A stretch of 49,448 nt of DNA, from the NCBI GenBank assembly GCA_024637135.1, contig JAGXFT010000145.1, positions 1 through 49,448 on the forward strand, given 5' to 3'. The notes under the pieces are model-generated. The model did not search any database. It saw only the letters and a program-made list of their open reading frames with translations, and was not told where the DNA came from. The stretch comes from Nitriliruptorales bacterium. GTDB taxonomy: Bacteria; Actinomycetota; Nitriliruptoria; Nitriliruptorales; Nitriliruptoraceae. Within the stretch, counting starts at the first letter, position 1. Every line of letters starts with the position of its first letter. Made by a program: the position numbers and the translations under genes. Below are positions 41,599 to 49,448 of this stretch, in pieces.

Positions 41599-43125
41599 AT
41601 GGACACGCTGACACGGGAACGGACACCCGAGGCAGAAACCCCCCGGGAGGTCGACGGGATCTGGTCGGACTGGCGGATCGGCCTGGCACTCGCGGTCGGG
41701 ATCACCGTCCTTGCCGCCGTGGTGGCCGCGTGGCTGACGCCGCGCGGTCCGCTGACCGGCGCACAGGCGTTGGTGTCGATGGTCGGCGCCGTGGCGGTCG
41801 GGGTGCTCGCCGGTGTCGCGATGGGCAACCGCTGGAGCATGCTGGCCACCCCGGTGGTGTTCATGGCGGCCTTCGAGGTTGGCCGGATCGGGGCGGCCGG
41901 ACCCACCGTCGACGGGGTCAACCTGACGGCGATGCTGGGTCAGTTCGCGTTCGTGGTCGGACGCGTCGCCCATGGGTTGATCGTCCTGCCGGCCCTGGTG
42001 CTGGGCGCCGGCGCGGGGGTGTGGCTGTCGCATCGGCTCGGCAACCCTCGGGCACCCCGCCCAGGTGTCCCGGGTCGGATCGTTCTGGGCGTGCTGGCGC
42101 TGGGCGTCGCCGGCCTGGCCGTGGCCCTGGCCCGTCCGGCCTCCACCGCCCCGATCCTCGGTCCCGACGGGCAACCGCTCGCGGGCAGCATTGCCGAGTT
42201 CGCCACGGTGGAGATCGGCGGGGTCGACCAGGTCATGCTGCTCCGCGGGACCAGCACCGACAACCCCGTGCTGCTGCACCTGGCCGGAGGACCTGGAGGA
42301 ACCGATCTCGGCGCGATGCGTGCCGACACCGAACTCGAACAGGACTTCGTCGTGGCCACCTGGGACCAACGTGGGACCGGCAAGTCCTACGCCACGTCCA
42401 TCGATCCCGTCGAAGACCTGACCGTCGACCAGGCGGTGGCCGACACGATCGAGGTGGCCACCTACCTGCGCGACCGGTTCGACCAGGATCGGATCTTCCT
42501 GACCGCCAACTCCTGGGGGACCATCCCCAGCGTGTACGCCGTCCAACGGGCGCCCGAACTGTTCCACGCCTACGTCGGCACCGGCCAGATGGTCGACAAC
42601 CGCCAAACCGACCAGATGTTCTACGACGACGCGCTCGCATGGGCCGAACAGGTCGGAAACGACGCACTCGCCGACCAGATCCGTGTGGCCGGACCGCCCC
42701 CCTACGACAACCTGCTGGACTACACCTACACCGTCGCCTACGAACACCAGTGGAACGCCTACCCCGGCGTCGATGACCTGTGGAAGATGCCGTTCAACGT
42801 CTTCGTACCCGAGAACACGCTGATGGACCGCATCAACGCCACCCGGGCCATGTTCGACGTCAACTGGTTCGTCTATCCGCAGCTCCAGGACTACGACTTC
42901 CGACGTGACGTCACTCGGCTGGAGGTCCCGGTCCACCTGGTCATGGGCCGCCACGAGGCCCGTGGACGCGCCGTTCCCGCGAGGGAGTGGTTCCAACTGC
43001 TGCACGCACCGTCCAAGGAGCTGGTCGTGTTCGACGATTCCGGGCACCGTCCATGGTTCGAACAACCCCACGAGTTCGCGGCACTCATGGCTGATGTGCT
43101 CGCACACAGCGACGTGACGCCCTGA
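41599..43125 (+). CDS. Membrane-anchored alpha/beta hydrolase (prolyl aminopeptidase-like)
   Basis: A 508-residue protein with two parts. Residues 1 to about 180 contain four to five membrane helices. The rest is an alpha/beta hydrolase of the S33 peptidase type: oxyanion region LHLAGGPGGTD, VVATWDQRGTGKSYA, nucleophile Ser in LTANSWGTIPS, a helical lid, and the late acid/His pair near MGRHEARG and DDSGHRPWF. Such enzymes remove N-terminal proline or hydrolyse esters; the membrane part is unusual and likely displays the catalytic domain outside the cell. Follows the DUF4389 gene by 56 bases on the same strand. Confidence 0.87.
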   Translation: MDTLTRERTPEAETPREVDGIWSDWRIGLALAVGITVLAAVVAAWLTPRGPLTGAQALVSMVGAVAVGVLAGVAMGNRWSMLATPVVFMAAFEVGRIGAAGPTVDGVNLTAMLGQFAFVVGRVAHGLIVLPALVLGAGAGVWLSHRLGNPRAPRPGVPGRIVLGVLALGVAGLAVALARPASTAPILGPDGQPLAGSIAEFATVEIGGVDQVMLLRGTSTDNPVLLHLAGGPGGTDLGAMRADTELEQDFVVATWDQRGTGKSYATSIDPVEDLTVDQAVADTIEVATYLRDRFDQDRIFLTANSWGTIPSVYAVQRAPELFHAYVGTGQMVDNRQTDQMFYDDALAWAEQVGNDALADQIRVAGPPPYDNLLDYTYTVAYEHQWNAYPGVDDLWKMPFNVFVPENTLMDRINATRAMFDVNWFVYPQLQDYDFRRDVTRLEVPVHLVMGRHEARGRAVPAREWFQLLHAPSKELVVFDDSGHRPWFEQPHEFAALMADVLAHSDVTP

Positions 43126-43310
43126 CCCCGGACATCGTCCCGGGCCCACCGGAATCACGTCCGCGAGTCCGCCCGCCCTCGGCCAGCATCCTGACCGAGC
43201 CGTGGCCCGGGCCGTCGCGTCCGATCGTCCCGGACTCGTCGGCCCGGTCACGCCCGTGCGCATCATGCGAACGTGTCCGGCAACGGCGAGGACGTGCGAC
43301 GCCCTGCGGG

Positions 43311-43733
43311 TCAGCGGTGCACGACCACGGGACAGGAAGCATGGGTCACGACCTGTTGGCTGACCGATCCGAGCAGCAGCCCCCGGAATCCGCCGAGGCC
43401 GCGGCTGCCCACCACCACGTCCGCCTCGCGGGAGGCGTCCAGCAGCGCCCGGACGGGCAGGTCGAGCACGCCCCGGGGCTCGATGTCGACGGCGGCGGCC
43501 TCGTCCACCTGGGAACGGACCCGAGCCACGACCTGGTCGAGTACCCGCCGCGCGTCGGGTTCGGAGAAGTCGGGGGTGAAGCCCGGCTCGTCCAACCCGT
43601 GCGGCTGGTTGAGGTAGTCGTAGGCCATCAACGCGACGACCCGACCTCCTCGAGCTGCCGCATCACGCAGGGCCCAGGCCAGTGCGGCATCGGCCGCTTC
43701 GGAGGTGTCCACGCCGACCACGGTGGTGTTCAT
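43311..43733 (-). CDS. Universal stress protein (UspA family)
   Basis: A 140-residue single-domain Usp. VVGVDTSEAADAALAWALRDA at the N-terminus and the ATP-binding motif VVGSRGLGGFRGLLLGSVSQQV near the end (G-2x-G-9x-G-S) suggest the ATP-binding subclass. A conserved Asp begins the fold (GVDTS). ATG 43733 has GAGGAG five bases upstream. It is divergent from nifJ across a 436-bp gap. Usp proteins of this type are induced by hypoxia and stationary phase in mycobacteria, which fits the neighbourhood. Confidence 0.93.
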   Translation of the reverse strand: MNTTVVGVDTSEAADAALAWALRDAAARGGRVVALMAYDYLNQPHGLDEPGFTPDFSEPDARRVLDQVVARVRSQVDEAAAVDIEPRGVLDLPVRALLDASREADVVVGSRGLGGFRGLLLGSVSQQVVTHASCPVVVHR

Positions 43734-44169
43734 GCCTACTCCTCTTGCCAGAGGGGTCTGGGTCCGAGTGTCCCCGTGGGCGACGGTCGCCGCGGAGGGT
43801 CGGCCCCAGCACACGGGTGGGGGGAGGCCACGAGCCCATGACGGACGCCTCGACGAGGCCGACCTGGTCGCGCTGTGACGTCTGGCCCTTCGGAGGCGGG
43901 TCGAGCGGCCCTTCCCGGCCGCGTGGACCACGGCCATGCTGCTGGTGGTGGCGGACGACCGTCCGCCCACCAGGTCTGGCCCCGGGAGTTGGTGGTCATC
44001 CAGTGGGTGCCGTCGTTCGTCGAACTCGACGAGGTGTCCAGCTCGACCCATCGCGTGCCCGTTGGCCGTCGCCCTGGCTCCCATGCCGCGCTCGGCGACG
44101 ACGCAGACGCCGACCGGTGATGGTCTCCACGAACGCAGCAACACGTCCACCCGAGTGAAGGAACCTGCC
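43734..44169. other. 436-bp intergenic region without a recognisable gene
   Basis: This gap separates divergent usp and nifJ and presumably carries both promoters. Short open frames cross it on both strands but none has a protein-like composition or motif. GGGTCTGGGTCC (43755-43766) resembles the palindromes at 39836 and 39991. The stretch may be a decayed gene plus regulatory DNA; I cannot decide. Confidence 0.35.
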
Positions 44170-47100
44170 ATGACCTGGGCCACCCTGGACGGCAACGAGG
44201 CGGCAGCACGGATCGCACACGCGCTGTCCGAGACGATCGCGATCTACCCGATCACGCCGGCCTCCCCGATGGGTGAACTGTGTGACCAGTGGTCGGCTGC
44301 ACAGCGGCAGAACCTGTGGGGGGTGGTGCCCCGCGTCATCGAGATGCAGTCCGAGGCCGGCGCAGCGGGGGCGCTCCACGGAGCGGTCACCAAGGGCACG
44401 CTGGGGACGACCTTCACGGCCTCCCAGGGCCTGCTGCTGATGCTGCCCAACATGTTCAAGATTGCTGGCGAGTTGACCCCGGCCGTCATCCACGTGGCCG
44501 CCCGCACGGTGGCGACCCATGCCCTGTCGATCTTCGGAGACCATTCCGACGTGATGGCTGCCCGCACCACCGGTTGGGCCATGCTGGTCGCCACGTCGGT
44601 GCAGGAAGCGCACGACTTCGCTGCGATCGCCCATGCGGCCACCCTCGAGTCGCGGGTGCCGTTCCTGCACGTGTTCGACGGCTTCCGGACCTCACACGAG
44701 ATCAACCGGATCCACACGCTCGACGACGATGACCTGGAGGCGCTGGTCGATCCGCAGTGGGTCGTCGATCACCGGAGTCGGGGCCTGGATCCCGATCGAC
44801 CACAACTGCGCGGCACCGCCCAGAACCCCGACGTGTTCTTCCAGGCCCGCGAGGCCGGCAACACCTTCGTCGAGGCCGTCCCGGGGATCGTGCAGGCCAC
44901 CATGGACCGACTGGCCGAACGCACCGGACGCCGCCACGGCCTGGTCGAGTACATCGGCCACCCCGATGCCGAGCGCGTGATCGTGCTGATGGGGTCGGGG
45001 GCCGGAGCCGCCAGGGAAGCCGTCGAGGTCATGGCCGGTCGAGGTGAGCGCGTGGGCGCGCTGGTCGTGCGCCTGTACCGCCCGTTCCCGCACGACGCCC
45101 TGCTGTCCGCGGTGCCCGACAGCGCCACCGCCATCGGGGTCCTGGACCGCACCAAGGAACCGGGGGCACCAGGGGAACCACTGTTCCTGGACGTGGTCGC
45201 CGCCCTGCATCGAGGCGTGGCGACCGGGCGTCGCCGGGCGATGCCCGTCGTGGTGGGTGGACGCTACGGGCTGAGTTCCAAGGAGTTCACCCCGGCGATG
45301 GTGGGCGGGGTGTTCGACGAACTCGCCGGGCCGGATCCGCGCCATCCGTTCACGGTCGGCATCGTCGACGACGTGACCCACACGTCGCTGGCCGTCGACA
45401 CCCACCTCCGGGTGCCACGCCGCGATGGTGAGCAGCGTGCGGTGTTCCATGGCCTGGGCAGCGACGGGACGGTCGGGGCCAACAAGAACACCGTCAAGAT
45501 CGTGGGTGCGCACACGGAACTGTTCGCCCAGGGCTACTTCGTCTACGACTCCAAGAAGGCCGGTGCGCGCACCGAGTCGCACCTGAGGTTCTCTCGTGAG
45601 CCGATCACGTCGACCTACCTGATCGACGATGCCGACTTCGTCGCCTGCCACCAGTTCGGCTTCCTGCAACGTCACGACGTCCTCGCCCGGGCGCGCCACG
45701 GTGCCACGTTCCTGCTCAACGCGCCGTTCCCGCCCGACCAGGTCTGGAGCCAGTTGCCCCGAGAAGTCCAGGACACCATCCGCGAACGCGACCTCGACCT
45801 GTGGGTCATCGATGCCTACGCGGTCGCACGCGACGCCGGCCTCGGTGGACACATCAACACGGTCATGCAGCCATGCTTCTTCGTGCACAGCGGCATCCTG
45901 CCACGCGACGAAGCCCTCGCCGCCATCAAGGCCTCGATCGAGACGACCTGGGGCAAGCACGGCCCGGGAGTGGTGGCCCGCAACCTCGACGCCGTCGACG
46001 CGTCACTGGCGGCGATGCACCAGGTCGAGGTCCCGTCCGACGAGCGCAGCGGCCACCACCGCCCACCGGTGGTCGGCACGGGCGCCCCGGACTTCGTCGA
46101 GCGGGTGACCGCACGGATCATGGCCGGTGAGGGCGACCTGTTGCCCGTCAGTGCGCTGCCCGTGGACGGCACGTTCCCCACCGGCACAGCACGGTGGGAG
46201 AAGCGGTCGATCGCCCAGGAGATCCCGATCTGGGACCCCTCCATCTGCATCGACTGCAACAAGTGCGCAATCGTGTGCCCGCATGCCGCGATCCGGACCA
46301 AGGCCTACGACGACGACGTGTTGGGTTCCCTGGCCGAGGGGTTTCCGTCCAAGCCGTTCAAGGACCGCAGCCTGACGGGCATGCACCTGACGGTCCAGGT
46401 GGCACCCGACGACTGCACCGGCTGCGGCGTGTGCGTCGAGGTGTGCCCGGCGACCTCGCGCGAGCAGGTCGGCCACAAGGCCATCAACATGCGACCGGCG
46501 CAGGCACACCGCGACCGGGAACGCCGCAACTTCGCCGCCTTCCTGGAGGTGCCGGAACTCGACCGCACGGCCGTGGCCCACAACACCGTGCGTCACAGCC
46601 AACTGCTCCAACCCCTGTTCGAGTTCTCGGGTGCCTGTGCCGGCTGTGGCGAGACGCCCTACCTGAAGTTGCTCACCCAGCTGTTCGGCGACCGGATGCT
46701 GGTCGCCAACGCCACCGGGTGCTCGTCGATCTACGGGGCCAACCTGCCCGCCACGCCCTGGACCACCAACGCCGACGGGCGCGGACCCGCTTGGTCGAAC
46801 TCGTTGTTCGAGGACAACGCCGAGTTCGGGTTGGGGATGCGGCTCGGCCTGGAGCAGCAACGACGCAGTGCCGAGGTCCTGCTCACGTCGTCGGCTTCGA
46901 TCCTCGGTCGCGACCTGGTCGAGGCCCTGCTGCATGCCGAACAGTCCGACGAGGCCGGGGTCACGGCCCAACGTGGCCGGGTGGACGAACTGCGTCGGCG
47001 GCTGGACGGTCTGCCCGGTCCACAGGCCAGGCTGCTCGAAAGTGTGGCGTCCACGCTGGTACGTCAAGGGGTGTGGATCGTCGGTGGTGACGGCTGGGCC

Positions 47101-47784
47101 TACGACATCGGCTTCGGAGGATTGGACCACGTCCTGGCCAGTGGGCTGGACGTCAACATCCTGGTACTGGACACCGAGGTCTACTCCAACACCGGAGGTC
47201 AGGCCTCCAAGGCAACCGCACGTGGAGCCGTGGCGAAGTTCGCCGCTTCCGGCAAGCCCACCGCCAAGAAGGACCTCGGCCTGATCGCGATGCAGTACGG
47301 GAACGTCTACGTCGCGCAGATCGCCCTCGGCGGCAACGACATGCAGACGGTGCGGGCCCTGCAGGAGGCCGAGGCGTGGCCGGGACCGTCGCTGGTGCTC
47401 GCCTACTCGACCTGCATCGCACACGGAGTCGACATGAGCCAGTCCATGGGGCGCCAGAAGGAGGCCGTGCAGAGTGGCTACTGGCCGCTGTACCGCTACC
47501 ACCCGGGGGAGGCCGACGACACCCATCCGTTCAAGCTGGACTCGCGGGCGCCCACCATCGCGGTCTCGTCCTTCATGGCCAACGAAGGCCGGTTCGCCGT
47601 CCTGCAACGGGCACAACCGGACCATGCCGCCTACCTGGCGGAGCTCGCGCAGGCCGACGTGGACGAACGTTGGCGCTACTACCAGCAGTTGGCCGGGGTC
47701 GTGCGCACGACCCCGGCGGAGGCATCCCACCACGCGGACGCAGACGGCCACGACGTGCCGTCGACCAGCCAGGAGCAGTCATGA
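44170..47784 (+). CDS. nifJ: Pyruvate:ferredoxin (flavodoxin) oxidoreductase
   Basis: A 1204-residue single-chain enzyme that converts pyruvate and CoA to acetyl-CoA and CO2 with ferredoxin or flavodoxin as acceptor. Domains in order: pyruvate-binding alpha part (IYPITPASPMGELCDQW), a second alpha domain, the gamma part (GLGSDGTVGANKNTVKI near 435), a 2x[4Fe-4S] delta part (CIDCNKCAIVCP near 691; CTGCGVCVEVCP near 750) and the thiamine-diphosphate beta part (CAGCGETPYLKL near 823; GDGWAYDIGFGG; LDTEVYSNTGGQASKAT). All cluster cysteines are present. AAGGA lies seven bases before ATG 44170. The flavoprotein gene that follows overlaps its stop. Confidence 0.97.
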   Translation: MTWATLDGNEAAARIAHALSETIAIYPITPASPMGELCDQWSAAQRQNLWGVVPRVIEMQSEAGAAGALHGAVTKGTLGTTFTASQGLLLMLPNMFKIAGELTPAVIHVAARTVATHALSIFGDHSDVMAARTTGWAMLVATSVQEAHDFAAIAHAATLESRVPFLHVFDGFRTSHEINRIHTLDDDDLEALVDPQWVVDHRSRGLDPDRPQLRGTAQNPDVFFQAREAGNTFVEAVPGIVQATMDRLAERTGRRHGLVEYIGHPDAERVIVLMGSGAGAAREAVEVMAGRGERVGALVVRLYRPFPHDALLSAVPDSATAIGVLDRTKEPGAPGEPLFLDVVAALHRGVATGRRRAMPVVVGGRYGLSSKEFTPAMVGGVFDELAGPDPRHPFTVGIVDDVTHTSLAVDTHLRVPRRDGEQRAVFHGLGSDGTVGANKNTVKIVGAHTELFAQGYFVYDSKKAGARTESHLRFSREPITSTYLIDDADFVACHQFGFLQRHDVLARARHGATFLLNAPFPPDQVWSQLPREVQDTIRERDLDLWVIDAYAVARDAGLGGHINTVMQPCFFVHSGILPRDEALAAIKASIETTWGKHGPGVVARNLDAVDASLAAMHQVEVPSDERSGHHRPPVVGTGAPDFVERVTARIMAGEGDLLPVSALPVDGTFPTGTARWEKRSIAQEIPIWDPSICIDCNKCAIVCPHAAIRTKAYDDDVLGSLAEGFPSKPFKDRSLTGMHLTVQVAPDDCTGCGVCVEVCPATSREQVGHKAINMRPAQAHRDRERRNFAAFLEVPELDRTAVAHNTVRHSQLLQPLFEFSGACAGCGETPYLKLLTQLFGDRMLVANATGCSSIYGANLPATPWTTNADGRGPAWSNSLFEDNAEFGLGMRLGLEQQRRSAEVLLTSSASILGRDLVEALLHAEQSDEAGVTAQRGRVDELRRRLDGLPGPQARLLESVASTLVRQGVWIVGGDGWAYDIGFGGLDHVLASGLDVNILVLDTEVYSNTGGQASKATARGAVAKFAASGKPTAKKDLGLIAMQYGNVYVAQIALGGNDMQTVRALQEAEAWPGPSLVLAYSTCIAHGVDMSQSMGRQKEAVQSGYWPLYRYHPGEADDTHPFKLDSRAPTIAVSSFMANEGRFAVLQRAQPDHAAYLAELAQADVDERWRYYQQLAGVVRTTPAEASHHADADGHDVPSTSQEQS

Positions 47785-48791
47785 CCACCTTGGAGACCCG
47801 CTGGCTGGGACTGGACGTGTCCAGCCCGGTCGTGGCGTCCAGTTCCCCGCTCACCGGACGGATGGACACGCTGCGAAGCCTGGTCGACGCAGGGGTGGGG
47901 GCGGTGGTGCTGCCGTCGCTGTTCGAGGAACAGATCGTGCACGAATCGCGCGAGTTGCACACCATGCTCGTGGAGAGCGCGTGGAACAACCCCGAGGCCG
48001 CCGGGGGCTACTTCCCCGAACTCGACGACTACAACACCGGTCCCGAGCGCTACCTCTCCCACCTGGAAGCGGCGGTGCGGGAGCTCGACGTCCCCGTCGT
48101 CGCCAGCCTGAACGGCGTGTCGTTGGGCGGATGGCTACGCCACGCCGTGGCACTGGAATCGGCCGGCGCTGCGGCGATCGAGCTGAACGTGTACCGGGTG
48201 GCCGCCGCCGTCGACGACCAACCCTGGGAGCTCGAGGACGACCTCGTCGGGATCGTCGCACGGGTGGTGGACACCATCGACATCCCGGTCGCCGTCAAGC
48301 TCAGCCCCTACTGGTCGGCGACCGCCAACCTCAGCGCACGCCTGGTGCGGGCCGGTGCCGTCGGCCTGTCGCTGTTCAACCGCTTCTACCAACCCGACAT
48401 CGACGTCGACACTCGCGAGATCGTGCCCCAGCTGGTGCTGTCGACCCCGCAGGAGTTGCTGTTGCCCCTGCGCTGGGTCGCCGTCCTGTACGGGCGGATC
48501 GACGCGTCACTGGCCATCACCACCGGCGTGCACGACGCCCAGGGCGTGGCCAAGTGCCTCCTGGCGGGGGCCGACGTGGCGATGACCGCCTCGGCGGTCC
48601 TTCGGCACGGACCCGGGCTGGTGTCGTCCATCCTCGACGAACTGCAGGACTGGATGGTCGAACACGACTACGAGTCGGTCGACCAACTCCGGGGGAGCGC
48701 CAGCCAACGGGCCGTCGCCGATCCTGACGCCTTCGTCCGAGCCAACTACCTGCAGACATTGACCAGCTGGTCCACGCCCCTGCCCACCTGA
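47781..48791 (+). CDS. Dihydroorotate dehydrogenase-like flavoprotein
   Basis: A 336-residue TIM-barrel protein of the 'dihydroorotate dehydrogenase-like' group found next to nifJ. Opening LGLDVSSPVVASSSPLTGRMDTLRSLVDAGVGAVVLPSLFEEQI, then VVASLNGVSLGGWLRHA, IELNVY, VAVKLSPYWS, GLSLFNRFYQPDIDVD and ITTGVHDAQGVAKCLLAGADVAMTASAVLRHGP, which follow FMN-binding positions of class 1 dihydroorotate dehydrogenases. The pyrimidine role is doubtful: the substrate loops differ and the constant link is to pyruvate oxidoreductase. It may move electrons to or from the enzyme's ferredoxin. ATG overlaps the nifJ stop by 4 bases with CAGGAG upstream. Confidence 0.9.
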   Translation: MTTLETRWLGLDVSSPVVASSSPLTGRMDTLRSLVDAGVGAVVLPSLFEEQIVHESRELHTMLVESAWNNPEAAGGYFPELDDYNTGPERYLSHLEAAVRELDVPVVASLNGVSLGGWLRHAVALESAGAAAIELNVYRVAAAVDDQPWELEDDLVGIVARVVDTIDIPVAVKLSPYWSATANLSARLVRAGAVGLSLFNRFYQPDIDVDTREIVPQLVLSTPQELLLPLRWVAVLYGRIDASLAITTGVHDAQGVAKCLLAGADVAMTASAVLRHGPGLVSSILDELQDWMVEHDYESVDQLRGSASQRAVADPDAFVRANYLQTLTSWSTPLPT

Positions 48792-48811
48792 GACCGGAGC
48801 AAGGAGACCCC

Positions 48812-49123
48812 GTGGCCCGCGGCATCCACGTCCACGGCCATGCCGCCGTCAACTTCGACGACCATCGCTGTGTTGGCCGGTGACCCGGAATCGCTTCTGC
48901 AGGACGCCACGAACGTGTCAACGGACCATGCCGAGACCGCCGTGGGGAACCTGCACGTCAACCTCGGTGACCATGACGTCGCACGCGAGAGACGGATCGA
49001 GCTGGGCGACTTCCAGCCCGTCGAAGCCCGGCGCAGCGTCGTCCCATCAGGTGGCAGGCCGAACGCGGACACGTGTGGTTCCCGACCCTGGACGGGCGGT
49101 GCAGCGGTCTCCTGGGTCGCTGA
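48812..49123 (+). pseudogene. Frameshifted, truncated SRPBCC-like gene
   Basis: A good ribosome site (AAGGAG, spacing five) precedes GTG 48812, but the frame stops at 48881. The adjacent frame then reads GDPESLLQDATNVSTDHAETAVGNLHVNLGDHDVARERRIELGDF, and from about 49046 the original frame resumes with IRWQAERGHVWFPTLDG. These three pieces line up in order with DDPMAVLQDATDRAG, LRVDIGSFELGRDATVELGEL and VRWEAEDGRGLFPAMEG of the gene at 36495-36992. So one base was gained near 48870-48885 and one lost near 49046. The long C-terminal helix is missing; a stop falls at 49121-49123. It was probably cotranscribed with nifJ. Confidence 0.7.
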
Positions 49124-49340
49124 CGGGTCGGCCACAGATGCAGCGAGGTGTCCACACGGCTCGGGCGGACGGGTGGGTCACGGCTGGACCGGGGCGTGAC
49201 GTGACGTCGCCGGCGAGAGCCCGGGGGAGGAGTTGCCCGTTCGACAGCGACGGGTCCGAGCGGTGGACGGCGACGGCCCAGCCGACGAGTTGGGCGACCG
49301 CGACCGGGACCGAACGGCGGCCGACAACGACTTCTTTGTT

Positions 49341-49398
49341 GTGTCGCAATCCACGGTGTCGCATGGATTGCGACACGGTCCCGCTATCCGTGTCGCAA
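49341..49398. repeat. Cluster of GTGTCGCA motifs with a 13-bp inverted repeat
   Basis: GTGTCGCAATCCA (49341-49353) and its exact complement TGGATTGCGACAC (49364-49376) flank a 10-base loop that itself contains GTGTCGCA. A fourth GTGTCGCAA lies at 49390-49398. Nothing similar occurs earlier in the window. It could be an operator, a mobile-element end or a terminator. Confidence 0.7.
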
Positions 49399-49448
49399 GA
49401 ATTGGTACACGGTCTGGAAACGGCGCCTGTGGCCGATTCAGCCCGATC
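49363..49448 (+). CDS. Possible start of a gene cut by the window end
   Basis: An ATG at 49363 opens a frame (MDCDTVPLSVSQELVHGLE...) that runs off the right edge. Only 28 codons are visible, no ribosome site is clear, and the ATG lies in the arm of the inverted repeat. I recognise no family. Confidence 0.2.
   Translation, partial: MDCDTVPLSVSQELVHGLETAPVADSAR

Noticed and set aside
43736-44218. Possible gene in the usp-nifJ gap
   Set aside because: Frames on both strands are low in hydrophobic pattern and show no motif or ribosome site; treated as intergenic, possibly a decayed gene.
48840-49199. 119-codon frame as an intact gene
   Set aside because: Only its middle part matches the SRPBCC-like protein; the matching N- and C-terminal pieces lie in another frame, so it is part of a frameshifted gene.
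49047-49376. Minus-strand 109-codon frame at the right edge
   Set aside because: It starts in the inverted repeat, overlaps the pseudogene antisense, and has no recognisable domain or ribosome site.

Overview
The window is a 49.4 kb piece of a high-GC bacterial chromosome with dense, mostly short-spaced genes, many GTG starts and many ATGA/GTGA start-stop overlaps. A mycothiol S-conjugate amidase (Mca) points to an actinobacterium, because mycothiol is known only from that phylum. Crotonyl-CoA carboxylase/reductase, pyruvate:ferredoxin oxidoreductase and sulfide:quinone reductase together suggest a deep-branching environmental lineage (Nitriliruptoria-like is my guess; nothing in the window proves the class). 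No rRNA, tRNA, CRISPR array or intact mobile element was seen.

Layout. 0.1-1.3 kb: ParA-like ATPase and a small zinc-ribbon protein. 1.4-3.5 kb: DEAD-box helicase with a long Ser/Arg/Gly tail. 3.8-5.7 kb: two peptide-type ABC permeases facing head to head. 5.7-10.4 kb: a cobalamin operon (BtuF, BtuC, BtuD, CobO, then a SpoU methyltransferase) preceded by a recognisable cobalamin riboswitch. 10.6-14.6 kb: FxsA, a methyltransferase bracketed by repeats, crotonyl-CoA carboxylase/reductase, and a 2H phosphoesterase. 14.6-18.6 kb: a two-component system overlapping a polytopic membrane protein gene, then a TetR regulator. 18.7-29.4 kb: zinc peptidase, transglutaminase, circularly permuted ATP-grasp/alpha-E fusion, a flavin monooxygenase, a 1104-residue transglutaminase/DUF2126 protein and a membrane protein. 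29.5-31.2 kb: MoCF-domain protein coupled to Mca.

31.1-36.3 kb is one long minus-strand operon: ABC-2 exporter, a truncated Rossmann protein, a DUF6544-like protein, an MFS carrier, a bactofilin-like membrane protein and a small membrane protein. 36.5-39.1 kb is a compact sulfur operon: sulfide:quinone reductase, a DsrC/TusE-like carrier with only its terminal cysteine, a DsrE-like protein and an SRPBCC-like protein. 39.2-48.8 kb holds a flavodoxin-like protein, a DUF4389 membrane protein, a membrane-anchored alpha/beta hydrolase, a universal stress protein, and NifJ coupled to a dihydroorotate-dehydrogenase-like flavoprotein. It is followed by a frameshifted relative of the SRPBCC-like gene.

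The right-hand 13 kb reads as a low-oxygen/reducing-stress island: sulfide oxidation and sulfane-sulfur handling on one side, ferredoxin-linked pyruvate metabolism on the other, joined by the two related SRPBCC-like genes. That functional link is inference. The strongest regulatory calls are the cobalamin riboswitch, a 20-bp hairpin shared by two convergent genes, and phased 11-bp repeats before the response regulator.
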